Positions 1 to 8,100 of a DNA stretch of 64,000 nt are shown in pieces. The DNA is from Anaerofustis butyriciformans (lineage in GTDB: Bacteria; Bacillota; Clostridia; Eubacteriales; Anaerofustaceae): positions 620,001-684,000 of the forward strand of contig NZ_JAYFFH010000001.1 of NCBI RefSeq assembly GCF_036289385.1, in the 5' to 3' direction. Every line of letters begins with the position of its first letter. The first letter of the stretch is position 1. The translations under genes were made by a program, and so were the position numbers. The notes beneath the pieces are model-generated. The model saw only the letters and a list, made by a program, of their open reading frames with translations. It was not told the origin of the DNA and did no database searches.

Positions 1-25
1 TAAAGAGGTTTTTGGTTACAAATAA

Positions 26-247
26 TCAATATACATAAATTTTATCACTGTCTTCTTTTCTAAGGGCTATAATACTTCCTCTTATTTCATATGCAATAGG
101 ATCATTTAAAGGACTTACAAATACAGGCTTTATTTTTGTTCCGTTTATAAGCCCTAAGTCTAAAAATCTTCTTTTATCATCTTTATTTGCAAATATTTTT
201 TTTACTTTTTTTGTCTGCCCTATTTTTACATTAGTTAATTTTATCAT
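26..247 (-). CDS. feoA: FeoA-domain protein
   Basis: Small (73 aa) SH3-like FeoA domain, seen in the pattern 'RRFLDLGLINGTKIKPVF...PLNDPIAYEIRGSIIALRKED'. FeoA proteins are cytosolic partners of the FeoB ferrous-iron transporter; FeoB itself is not in the window and may lie beyond the left edge, downstream of this gene. I chose the ATG at 247 rather than one 24 nt upstream because a GGAGA ribosome site sits 7 nt before it and falls inside the longer reading. The gene is full length for a stand-alone FeoA. Function beyond a role in Fe(II) uptake is inferred from the family. Confidence 0.85.
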   Translation of the reverse strand: MIKLTNVKIGQTKKVKKIFANKDDKRRFLDLGLINGTKIKPVFVSPLNDPIAYEIRGSIIALRKEDSDKIYVY

Positions 248-311
248 ATAAATATTCTCCTGATTATACATTACATTATATGAACTTGAATAAAATTTTG
301 TTATAAGACAA

Positions 312-343
312 TAAAAAAAGAGCTTGAATTTATCAAGCTCTTT
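312..343 (-). terminator. Terminator of the dehydrogenase operon
   Basis: On the minus strand, AAAGAGCTTG pairs with CAAGCTCTTT across a 7-nt loop and is followed by a T run. It sits 10 nt after the E3 stop codon and separates the operon from feoA. Confidence 0.9.
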
Positions 344-352
344 AATTAATAC

Positions 353-2362
353 TTATCCATGTATCATTTTACCTTTAATACCTTCACATGCTTCCATAAA
401 ACCTTCTGATAAAGTAGGATGAGCAAAAGTAATATTGGCAATTTCTTCACTTGTAGCTTCAAGATCCATTGCAATTGCACCTTGTGCAACTATATCTGAA
501 GCATTAAGTCCTACAATATGAACACCGATTATTTCATCAAAGCGTTCATCTGTAATAACTTTTACAAATCCGGTTGTATCATTCATTGCAAGTGCTTTTC
601 CAACTCCTGCGAAAGGCATCTTGCTTGTTTTATATGGAATACCAAGTTCTTTTGCTTGTTTTTCATTTAAACCAATCCAAGCAACTTCAGGAATTGTAAA
701 TACGCAAGAAGGAATCATGCTGTAATCCACTTCTTCACCTTCTCCGAATAAATCTTCTGCAACAACAATACCTTGTCTGCTTGCGGTATGAGCAAGCATA
801 ACTTTACCTGTAACATCACCGATAGCATAAATATTGTCAATACTTGTTTTTAATTTATTGTCAATTTCAATAAATCCTTTAGCACTTACAACAATATTTA
901 CATTACTTGCAACTTTAACAGGTTTTCTACCAACAGACATAAGTACACAGTCAGCTTTAACTTTAGTACCATCAGATAATACTACATTACCGCCTTCTAT
1001 CTTGGTTGCACCTTTTCCTGTTATAATATCTATACCGTGGTTTCTAAGTTCTTTGTCAACTACGTTAATAACATCATCATCTGCCATTGCAAGAATGCTG
1101 TCAAGCATTTCAACTATTGTTACTTTAACACCAAATTCATTCATTACACCGGCTAATTCAACACCGATAACACCACCCCCGATAATTACCAAGTCTTTTG
1201 GTAACTTATCTAAGTTAAGTATTTTTTCAGAATCGAAAATTTCAACACTGTTATCTGTTTCAATAGGAATCATAACAGATTCACTACCACAAGCTACAAC
1301 GATATTATCTACGCTGTATGAATCATTACCTACCAAGATTTCATGGTTTGTATTGATTACTGCTTCGCCCATAACAACATCAACTTTATGACGTTTTAAT
1401 AAACCTTTTACACCGCCTGTAAGTTTTGATACAACTTTATTTTTTCTATCTAAAACTTTAGACCAGTTTACATTGAACGAATCAATTTCAATACCCATTT
1501 CATCAGCATGTTTTATTTCTCTTAAAACTTCTGCATTTTTTACATATGATTTTGTAGGAATACATCCTTTATTTAAACATACCCCACCTATATTTTCTTT
1601 TTCAAATATAACTACTTTTGCTCCTAATTGAGCAGCTCTTATAGCACAAACATATCCTCCAGGACCTGCACCGATAACAGCTAAATCATAATCATATTCT
1701 TTTTCTTGTTTTTTAGGTTTTGATTCAACTTTTTTATCTGGATTTGTAAGCATTTGAGCTTGTTCTTTTGTTGGAGGAGTTGAACCTTTTTTACCAATAA
1801 ACATTATAGGTTCATTTACTTTTACATTATCTCCTTCTTCAACATATAAAGCAAGAACTGTTCCGTCAGCTGTTGGATTATCAACTTCCAAAGCTACTTT
1901 ACCCGTTTCAACTTCTACAACTATATCGCCTCGTTTTATATCATCCCCTACTTTACACATCCATTTTAGAATTTCTCCTTCTTCCATAGACATATCAAGT
2001 TTTGGCATTAACATAAATTTACCATCAAAATCATCCATTGAAACATCACCGGAAGAATTTGATTCTTCTTTTACTTCTTCATCTTTACCCATGGCTTCTT
2101 CTTTTGTAGGAGGAACTTCGCCATCTTCTCCAATATACATTATAGGAGTATTTACTTTTACATCCTCTCCTTCGTCAACATAAAGGGCAAGAACTGTTCC
2201 GTCGGCTGTTGGATTATCAACTTCCAAAGCAACCTTGCCCGTTTCAACTTCTACGACTATATCGCCTCTTTTTATCTTATCTCCTACTTTACACATCCAT
2301 TTTAGAATTTGCCCTTCTTCCATAGACATGTCAAGTTTTGGCATTAACATATATTTTCCCAT
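353..2362 (-). CDS. lpdA: Dihydrolipoamide dehydrogenase (E3) with two N-terminal lipoyl domains
   Basis: 669 aa, about 200 longer than a plain E3. Residues 3-81 and 115-193 are two nearly identical lipoyl domains, each with the modified lysine in 'EVETGKVALEV' (K43 and K155), followed by acidic or Lys/Pro-rich linkers. The flavoprotein starts near 222: FAD-binding 'VIGAGPGG', redox disulfide 'GGVCLNKGCIP' (C262/C267), a second nucleotide fold 'IGGGVIGVELAG', and C-terminal 'AHPTLSE' with the active-site His. It reoxidises dihydrolipoamide with NAD+ in the 2-oxo acid dehydrogenase complex. One N-terminal lipoyl domain on E3 is known in some Gram-positives; two, together with an E2 that has none, is unusual. 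It is the last gene of the E1alpha-E1beta-E2-E3 operon. Confidence 0.95.
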   Translation of the reverse strand: MGKYMLMPKLDMSMEEGQILKWMCKVGDKIKRGDIVVEVETGKVALEVDNPTADGTVLALYVDEGEDVKVNTPIMYIGEDGEVPPTKEEAMGKDEEVKEESNSSGDVSMDDFDGKFMLMPKLDMSMEEGEILKWMCKVGDDIKRGDIVVEVETGKVALEVDNPTADGTVLALYVEEGDNVKVNEPIMFIGKKGSTPPTKEQAQMLTNPDKKVESKPKKQEKEYDYDLAVIGAGPGGYVCAIRAAQLGAKVVIFEKENIGGVCLNKGCIPTKSYVKNAEVLREIKHADEMGIEIDSFNVNWSKVLDRKNKVVSKLTGGVKGLLKRHKVDVVMGEAVINTNHEILVGNDSYSVDNIVVACGSESVMIPIETDNSVEIFDSEKILNLDKLPKDLVIIGGGVIGVELAGVMNEFGVKVTIVEMLDSILAMADDDVINVVDKELRNHGIDIITGKGATKIEGGNVVLSDGTKVKADCVLMSVGRKPVKVASNVNIVVSAKGFIEIDNKLKTSIDNIYAIGDVTGKVMLAHTASRQGIVVAEDLFGEGEEVDYSMIPSCVFTIPEVAWIGLNEKQAKELGIPYKTSKMPFAGVGKALAMNDTTGFVKVITDERFDEIIGVHIVGLNASDIVAQGAIAMDLEATSEEIANITFAHPTLSEGFMEACEGIKGKMIHG
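1784..2356 (-). repeat. Duplicated lipoyl-domain coding segment in the E3 gene
   Basis: Two direct repeats of about 237 nt (2120-2356 and 1784-2020) encode lipoyl domains differing at only about a dozen residues. Conservation extends to the nucleotide level, which points to a fairly recent tandem duplication or ongoing gene conversion. Confidence 0.9.
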
Positions 2363-2377
2363 AAAACATTCTCCTGA

Positions 2378-3388
2378 TTAAATTATTATACCTATAGGAT
2401 TGCTTAAAACTTCATTTAAAGTATTTAAGAAACCAACAGCATCCATACCGTCCAATACCCTATGATCTATTGTTATACTAAATCCTGTAAATGTTCTTAC
2501 AACAATTTCTCCGTCAACAACAGCAGGCATTTGAGCAGTTCTTCCTACCCCAAGAATTGCAACTTCACCAGGATTGATTATTGGTGTAAAGAAATTATTT
2601 ACACTTCTACCTGTATTACTGATTGTAAAAGTTGCACCTCTGTAATATTTACCGCTTAATTTATTTGCTCTTGCTTGAGGTACAATTTCGCTTCTTTCAT
2701 CACAAATATCAAAGATATTTTTATTTTCAACACCGTTGAAAACAGGAACTACAAGCCCATCTTCTTGAGCAACAGCCAAACCTATATTTACTGTACTTCT
2801 TCTATGAATTTCTTTTCCGTCAAAGTTTGCATTTACTTTAGGACATCTTTGTAAAGTCATACAAACAGCTTTCATTAATAAATCAGTAACGGTAAGTTTT
2901 TTATTATATTTTTCTTTAAATACAGCTTTGGTTTTTTCAAATATATTCATAAATTCCGTTGTATCTATATCTGCAAAATGAGATACTTGAGGAGCATTTA
3001 ACATTGATGTCATCATGTTATCTCCGATTGCTTTTCTCATTCCTTTATATGGAATAACTTTATCTTCAAGAATAGGAGCATTAACAACAGTAGCGTTTTC
3101 CAATGCTGTTTTTTCTTCTTTTTCCAAACCAACGGCACTCATTACATCATTTTTCGTTATTTTATTATTAGAATAAGCTACATCTTTAACGTCAACATCG
3201 TAATAATTCATAACATTCTTTGCAACCGGGGTAATCTTAACTCCCTTTTCTCTCATAACAGGAAGAACATTTTCCAAATCTTTTAATACGATTGCACCAT
3301 ATTTGCCACTGCCAACCACATTTGCAAGATCAATATTTTTCTCTTTTGCATAAACTCTGGCAGCAGGAGTTGCTAATATTTTACTCAT
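2378..3388 (-). CDS. Dihydrolipoamide acyltransferase (E2) without a lipoyl domain
   Basis: 336 aa. Residues 4-42 form a peripheral-subunit-binding domain ('ATPAARVYAKEKNIDL...GSGKYGAI'), and residues 51-87 look like a second, degenerate copy ('ITPVAKNVMNYYDVDV...NKITKNDV'). The catalytic domain starts near 108 ('IPYKGMRKAIGDNMM') and ends with the acyltransferase motif 'DHRVLDG' (His309, Asp313). A normal E2 begins with one to three lipoyl domains; here there are none, and only 14 nt separate this start from the E1beta stop, so no lipoyl segment has been missed. The lipoyl domains are on E3 instead. The core presumably forms the E2 scaffold and takes its acyl group from E3-borne lipoyl arms. 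Confidence 0.9.
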   Translation of the reverse strand: MSKILATPAARVYAKEKNIDLANVVGSGKYGAIVLKDLENVLPVMREKGVKITPVAKNVMNYYDVDVKDVAYSNNKITKNDVMSAVGLEKEEKTALENATVVNAPILEDKVIPYKGMRKAIGDNMMTSMLNAPQVSHFADIDTTEFMNIFEKTKAVFKEKYNKKLTVTDLLMKAVCMTLQRCPKVNANFDGKEIHRRSTVNIGLAVAQEDGLVVPVFNGVENKNIFDICDERSEIVPQARANKLSGKYYRGATFTISNTGRSVNNFFTPIINPGEVAILGVGRTAQMPAVVDGEIVVRTFTGFSITIDHRVLDGMDAVGFLNTLNEVLSNPIGIII

Positions 3389-3402
3389 ATTACCACCCTC
3401 CT

Positions 3403-4377
3403 TTACATCATTTCTTTTACTTTTGCTACAATATCATCAACAGAAGGAACAATTTGTTTTTCTATAATTGGATTGTAAGGTACAGGAATTTCCATTCCAC
3501 CAAGTCTTTCAACAGGAGCATCCAAATGATAGAAAGCTTCACTTTCGTTTATTGTTGAAACTATTTCTCCACCAAAACCTCCGAATTTTGGAGCTTCGTA
3601 AACTACCAACGCTTTTCCTGTTTTGCAAACAGAATTAATTATTGTTTCTGTATCTAATGGTCTTAGTGTTCTAACATCCACAACTTCACAGTTTATTCCT
3701 TCTTCAGCTAATTTTTCTGCCGCTTCCAAACAGAAAAGTAAAGTTCTTGACCATGCAACAAGTGTTATATCGCTACCTTCTTTTTTAATATCAGCTTTGC
3801 CAAGTTCGATAGTATATTCTTCTTCAGGAACTTCACCATTTGTTCTATATAAAAGTTTATTTTCAAAGAAGCATACAGGATTATCGTCTCTAATTGCTGA
3901 TTTTAATAAGCCTTTTGCATCATAAGGAGTTGCAGGCATAACAACTTTAAGTCCAGGTGTATTTAAGAATAAAGCTTCAAGACATTGTGAATGTTGTGCA
4001 GCAGCACCTGTTCCAGAACCAAATGGAGTTCTAAGAACCAATGGAGCTTTTACTTGACCACCTGTCATAAATCTATATTTGGCAGCACCGTTTACGATAG
4101 GTTCAACAGCTAATGAAACAAAGTCACCAAACATAATTTCTACAATAGGTCTAAGTCCAAACATTGCCATACCAAAAGCTGCATATGTAAAACCTGTTTC
4201 GGAAATTGGAGTATCAATTACTCTTTCTTTTCCAAATTCATCAAACATTCCTCTGCTTACTCCGAAGCAACCACCATATAAACCTATATCTTCACCTAAG
4301 AAATACACATTTTCATCTCTACGCATTTCTTCGCTCATTGCGTCTTTTATTGCTTGTAAATAAGATATTTTTCCCAT
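3403..4377 (-). CDS. 2-oxo acid dehydrogenase E1 beta subunit
   Basis: 324 aa transketolase-like pyrimidine-binding domain plus C-terminal domain of E1beta ('NVYFLGEDIG', 'DTPISETGFTYAAFGMA', 'VVDVRTLRPLDTETI'). With E1alpha it forms the thiamine-diphosphate decarboxylase that acylates a lipoyl arm. The length is normal. Pyruvate or acetoin is the likely substrate; E1beta motifs alone do not separate PDH from acetoin dehydrogenase. It lies 11 nt after E1alpha and 14 nt before E2, in one operon. Confidence 0.92.
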   Translation of the reverse strand: MGKISYLQAIKDAMSEEMRRDENVYFLGEDIGLYGGCFGVSRGMFDEFGKERVIDTPISETGFTYAAFGMAMFGLRPIVEIMFGDFVSLAVEPIVNGAAKYRFMTGGQVKAPLVLRTPFGSGTGAAAQHSQCLEALFLNTPGLKVVMPATPYDAKGLLKSAIRDDNPVCFFENKLLYRTNGEVPEEEYTIELGKADIKKEGSDITLVAWSRTLLFCLEAAEKLAEEGINCEVVDVRTLRPLDTETIINSVCKTGKALVVYEAPKFGGFGGEIVSTINESEAFYHLDAPVERLGGMEIPVPYNPIIEKQIVPSVDDIVAKVKEMM

Positions 4378-4388
4378 TTTATTTCCTC

Positions 4389-5375
4389 CTACTCAGCATA
4401 AACATAACTCATCGCTTCATCAACAGAGATGATTTTGTCCACTTTCTTTGCTTTTTCAGCAGCATCTTCAATTTCTTTTTCGATCTTTTTATCTAATTCT
4501 TCAAATTCTTCTTGTGTAATCATACCTTGATCTATCATATAATTTTTTTGTCTTTCGATAGCATCATGATTTTTCTTCATATCTTCTTCTTCGTCTTTTG
4601 TTCTGTATTTTCTTTGGTCTGATTTTGAATGTCCAAGGTATCTATATGTTTTAAATTCTAATAGATAAGGTTTACATTCTTCTCTGCAATATTCACTGGC
4701 TTCCATAACTGCTTCCATAACGGCAAGTACGTCCATTCCGTCAACTACTTTAGATTTTATGTTAAAGCCTTCTCCTCTAACTGCAATATCTTCAACTGGT
4801 ACTGTGAATTTTGCTGGTGTAGACATTCCGTATCTATTGTTTTCACAGCAAAGTAAAACAGGTACATCCCAAATACTTGCAAGGTTCATTCCTTCAAGCA
4901 CCATTCCTTGATTTGAAGCACCGTCACCAAAGAATGCGGCAACACAATTTTTCTTTCCTTGTTTTTTAAGTGCAAATGCAACACCTACGGCTGTTGGAAC
5001 ACCTGCACCTACAATTGCAGAACTTCCAAGGTTACAATGTTCTAAATCAATATAATGCATTGAACCGCCAAGTCCTTTACAACCACCTTCATAATTTGCA
5101 AAAAGTTCACAAAACATATTATAAGGAGTTGCACCTTTAGCAAGACAATGTCCGTGTCCTCTATGTGTAGGAACAATCCAGTCATCTTCCTTAAGACCTA
5201 AACTAATTCCTGCATGACAAGCTTCTTCACCAACTCCAAGATGAGTTGTACCGTGAATCAATCCAGCCATAAACATTTCGTTTACTTTTAGTTCAAAATG
5301 TCTAGAAGTAAGCATTGTTTTTAAGACTTTTAGCATTTCGTTTTTGTCTTTTTTTCTTTCTTCAAACGTCATCAT
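4389..5375 (-). CDS. 2-oxo acid dehydrogenase E1 alpha subunit
   Basis: 328 aa. The thiamine-diphosphate motif runs from 'GDGASNQG' to 'CENN'; 'THRGHGHCLAKG' resembles acetoin dehydrogenase AcoA, whereas 'YRYLGHSKSD' with 'YRTKDE' resembles pyruvate dehydrogenase. It is therefore called pyruvate/acetoin-type. First gene of the operon; AGGAGG lies 7 nt before the ATG at 5375. The adjacent divergent SorC-type regulator, rather than an AcoR activator, argues mildly against classical acetoin control. Confidence 0.92.
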   Translation of the reverse strand: MMTFEERKKDKNEMLKVLKTMLTSRHFELKVNEMFMAGLIHGTTHLGVGEEACHAGISLGLKEDDWIVPTHRGHGHCLAKGATPYNMFCELFANYEGGCKGLGGSMHYIDLEHCNLGSSAIVGAGVPTAVGVAFALKKQGKKNCVAAFFGDGASNQGMVLEGMNLASIWDVPVLLCCENNRYGMSTPAKFTVPVEDIAVRGEGFNIKSKVVDGMDVLAVMEAVMEASEYCREECKPYLLEFKTYRYLGHSKSDQRKYRTKDEEEDMKKNHDAIERQKNYMIDQGMITQEEFEELDKKIEKEIEDAAEKAKKVDKIISVDEAMSYVYAE

Positions 5376-5426
5376 TTTTAATCCTCCTATTTTTTAATGC
5401 TGTTAGAAAAAATTTTCTTAAACGAG

Positions 5427-5587
5427 CATTTGTTTACAAAAGTAACAAATGACTTTCTCTTTAAACACATTGTAAAGCATTACAATTGAAATTTCAACTA
5501 TAATTTGTACCAATTTTAACTTTTTTTAAAAATAATTTGACACATTTGCTCAATATTATGATATAATTTAGAAAAATAACATTTGTT
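5427..5587. promoter_or_regulatory. Repeated CATTTGTT half-sites, putative SorC-family operator
   Basis: The divergent gap between E1alpha and the SorC regulator contains CATTTGTT (5427-5434) and its exact inverse AACAAATG (5444-5451) around a 9-nt spacer, then CATTTGCT (5543-5550) between the -35 and -10 of the regulator, and CATTTGTT again (5580-5587) just before its ribosome site. The arrangement suggests binding and autoregulation by the neighbouring regulator; this is inference. Confidence 0.55.
5537..5567 (+). promoter_or_regulatory. Promoter of the SorC-family regulator
   Basis: TTGACA (5537-5542) and TATAAT (5562-5567) with an extended TG at 5559-5560. The 19-nt spacer is slightly long, which the extended -10 may offset. 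Confidence 0.6.
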
Positions 5588-5600
5588 ATGGAGGTTGGTT

Positions 5601-6539
5601 ATGGCAGTTGAAGAAAAAATCCTTACAAAGATAGCATATTACTATTATAAACAAGAATTAACCCAAAGTGAAATTGCACAAAGATTACACATGTCCAGAC
5701 AAAGAGTAAACAGACTTCTTAAAAAAAGCAGAGAACTTGGAATTGTTGACATCAACATTAAAGGATATGAAGAATATCTTATTAATCTTGAATCAGAAAT
5801 AGAAAAGAAGTTCTCACTAAAAAGAGTAATGGTTGCACAGCCTCAAGAAGACGAAGATATATTCCATTCACTTGGTAGAGCCGGAGTAGAGCTTGTAACT
5901 GATTTACTTGAAGATAATTTAACAATAGGTATATCATGGGGAAGAACAATATACAATACAGTAAATTATTTTCCTGCATTAAAAGGTAAATACAAAAATA
6001 TTAAAGCGCTTCAATTGGTTGGAAGTCTTAACAATCTTGGAGATTCACGCCTAACAAATGACATAACAAAAAACTTTGCAGAAAAAATAGATGCAAAAGC
6101 ATACTATATGTTTGCACCTACATTTGTTTCAAAAAAAGAAACAAAACAAACTTTAATGCAAGAAGAAAGTTTAAAAAAATTATTCAACCTATTTAATTAC
6201 TGCGATATAATTCTTGGCAGCGTTGGATTAATGGCAAGTTCAACATCTTCTCTAAAAGAACAGTTTTTAAATCCAAAAGACTACAACGAATTAAAAGAAA
6301 AAGGTGCAGTAGGAAATATTTGCTTAAACTATTTTGACAAAGACGGCAATAAAATAGACTGCGATTTTAATAATAGAGTAATGTCTATTGATATAGATGC
6401 AATAAAAAGAAGTAAAAACGTCGTATGTATTACAGGAGGAGAAGATAAACACGAAGCAATTCTTGCAGCTTTAAAAGGCAAATATATTAATACTCTTGTA
6501 ATTGATAAAGATACGGCAGACTATATAATGAATCATTAG
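5601..6539 (+). CDS. SorC/DeoR-type transcriptional regulator
   Basis: 312 aa. The N-terminal helix-turn-helix ('ELTQSEIAQRLHMSRQRVNRLLKKSRELGIV', residues about 18-50) is followed by a SorC sugar-phosphate-binding domain ('LTIGISWGRTIYNTV', 'ALQLVGSL', 'DIILGSVGLM', 'VVCITGGEDKHEAILAALKGKYINTLVIDKDTA'). Regulators of this family sense phosphorylated sugars or related ligands (CggR, SorC, LsrR). I chose the ATG at 5601 because GGAGG lies 6 nt before it; a TTG 18 nt upstream has no site. It is divergent from the dehydrogenase operon, so it probably controls that operon and itself. The ligand is unknown. Confidence 0.88.
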   Translation: MAVEEKILTKIAYYYYKQELTQSEIAQRLHMSRQRVNRLLKKSRELGIVDINIKGYEEYLINLESEIEKKFSLKRVMVAQPQEDEDIFHSLGRAGVELVTDLLEDNLTIGISWGRTIYNTVNYFPALKGKYKNIKALQLVGSLNNLGDSRLTNDITKNFAEKIDAKAYYMFAPTFVSKKETKQTLMQEESLKKLFNLFNYCDIILGSVGLMASSTSSLKEQFLNPKDYNELKEKGAVGNICLNYFDKDGNKIDCDFNNRVMSIDIDAIKRSKNVVCITGGEDKHEAILAALKGKYINTLVIDKDTADYIMNH

Positions 6540-6559
6540 TATCCTTAAAGGAGATAAAA

Positions 6560-6646
6560 ATGAAACTTTGCATAATCTATGCTTCGTATAAATTAAGTTT
6601 TGATAAAACATTATACGAAGCCAAAAATAAAAGATTTTTAATATAA
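6560..6646 (+). CDS. Possible 28-aa leader peptide before the MATE gene
   Basis: A short frame begins with ATG at 6560, has an excellent AAAGGAG site 6 nt upstream, and encodes 28 residues starting 'MKLCIIYASYKLSFDK'. It matches no family I know. Its coding sequence contains an 11-bp perfect inverted repeat (6581-6591 with 6611-6621), and a terminator-like hairpin follows before the MATE start. The layout resembles leader-peptide attenuation, as known for some resistance genes. It could instead be a gene remnant. Confidence 0.4.
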   Translation: MKLCIIYASYKLSFDKTLYEAKNKRFLI

Positions 6647-6698
6647 AAATTCTATTTCATGTTTTAATATTATGAAATTCTTATTTTAATACAAATTT

Positions 6699-6740
6699 AA
6701 AGGCTTAGGATAATGTTTTATCTTAGGTCTTTTATTTTTA
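6699..6740 (+). terminator. Terminator-like hairpin 29 nt before the MATE gene
   Basis: The arms 6699-6713 and 6718-6732 pair over 15 positions in RNA (several G-U pairs) around a 4-nt loop, followed by TATTTTTA. It ends the regulator transcript or attenuates the MATE gene, whose ribosome site starts at 6751. No convincing promoter fits between hairpin and gene. Confidence 0.6.
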
Positions 6741-6761
6741 TATCAAGATAAGGAGAATAAC

Positions 6762-8086
6762 ATGAAAAAAGAATATAAAATAAATAATAAATTAATTAAA
6801 CTTGTTTTACCATTATTTTTTATTAATATATTACAACAGCTTTACTCAGTTGTTGATATTGCTTTTGTAGGAAATATTGTGGGTAAAAATGCTATAACGG
6901 CACTTAGTAGTGCAATAATGATTTCATTCATAATAAATTCTGTTTGCATGGGAATAACAACAGGTGCCAGCGTTATGATTTCAAAATTTAACGGGGAACA
7001 TAATAAAGAAAATATAAAACATACCATAGCTACGTTGTTTTCACTTTCCGTAATTATATCTTTTATGCTTACTATAATCATCTTATTATCGCATAAAAAC
7101 ATTTTTGAGTTTATGAATGTACCTTTAAGTGCATTAAATTATGCAAATGATTATATAAAAATAATTTCCTTTGGAATTATTTTTACTTTTGGATATAATG
7201 CAGTCTATTCAATTCTTAAAGGATATGAAGATTCTTTAAGTTGTTTATTTTTTGTGATACTTTCAACCTTAGTAAATATATTTTTAGATTATATATTTAT
7301 TTATAAATTAAATTTAGAAGTAAAAGGAGCAGCTTTTGCGACAGTAATTTCACAAGGAATATCTTTCTTTTGTTCTTATATATATTTAAGAACAAAACTA
7401 TTATCAAAAATAAGATATAAACATATGTATATGAAAAAAGATTACGTGATAAATATAATAAAAATAGGATTACCTTGTGCAGTACAAATGACTATTTTAA
7501 ATATTTCGTATTTAATAATTACAAAAATATTAAATGGATATGGAACAACAATAGCATCAGCAGCAGGAATAGGACTAAAGATAAATACTTTTGCTGCCTT
7601 ACCATGCTGGGCAATAGGTCAAGCTGTAATAAATTTAGTATCTTATTATTATGGAGCAAGAAATATTAATGACATAAAAAAACAATTCATCTTTCCATAA
7701 TTTATGCAATATTAAGTTGTTTTATACTTATTATGATTTTCCAAATATATGCTTATAAAATTATAGGCATATTCACAACTGATATACAGGTTATAAATGA
7801 AGGAGTAAAATATTTAAGAATATGCTGTTCAATAAATTTTATATCCTATGCAGTAATGTATATTATGGATTCATTTATGACAGGAGTATCAGATTCCTTT
7901 ACGGCAATGCTAAACTCAATTCTTCAAGCAGTTATAATACGAGTTTCCTTAAGCATAATATTAATAGAAATATTTAATCTATCTTATATAGGAATATATA
8001 TTGCAGAATTCATCTCCCCTATTATTCCAATGGTTGTTGGAATAATATATTATTTACGTTTTATAAAAACAAAAGAGATAGTTTAA
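6762..8086 (+). pseudogene. MATE-family multidrug efflux protein, frameshifted
   Basis: The first frame (6762-7700, 312 aa) carries the N-terminal MATE half ('LPLFFINILQQLYSVVDIAFVGNIVG', about eight membrane spans). It then switches frame within the A7 run at 7676-7682 and continues in the next frame to 8086 ('TIHLSIIYAILSCFILIMIFQIYAYKIIG...'). Adding one A restores a continuous protein of about 440 aa, the normal MATE length. MATE pumps export cationic drugs using Na+ or H+ gradients. Either the gene is broken, or the A run is slippery (phase variation or transcriptional slippage), or the base was miscalled. The rest of both frames is clean, so any decay is recent. AAGGAG lies 7 nt before the start. 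Confidence 0.85.
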
Positions 8087-8100
8087 ACTATCTCTTTTTT
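8072..8100. terminator. Bidirectional terminator between MATE and ABC exporter genes
   Basis: AGAGATAGTT pairs with AACTATCTCT, flanked by A and T runs on both sides. The MATE stop lies inside the stem and the convergent ABC gene ends at 8099. Confidence 0.9.

Noticed and set aside
834..1391. 185-codon plus-strand frame opposite the E3 gene
   Set aside because: Shadow of the E3 coding strand with no ribosome site; the minus-strand protein is unmistakable.
6581..6621. loxP-like arms (CTTCGTATA / TATACGAAG)
   Set aside because: Only 9 nt match the loxP arm, the spacer is 19 nt instead of 8, and no tyrosine recombinase gene is in the window. Better explained as a hairpin in a leader.
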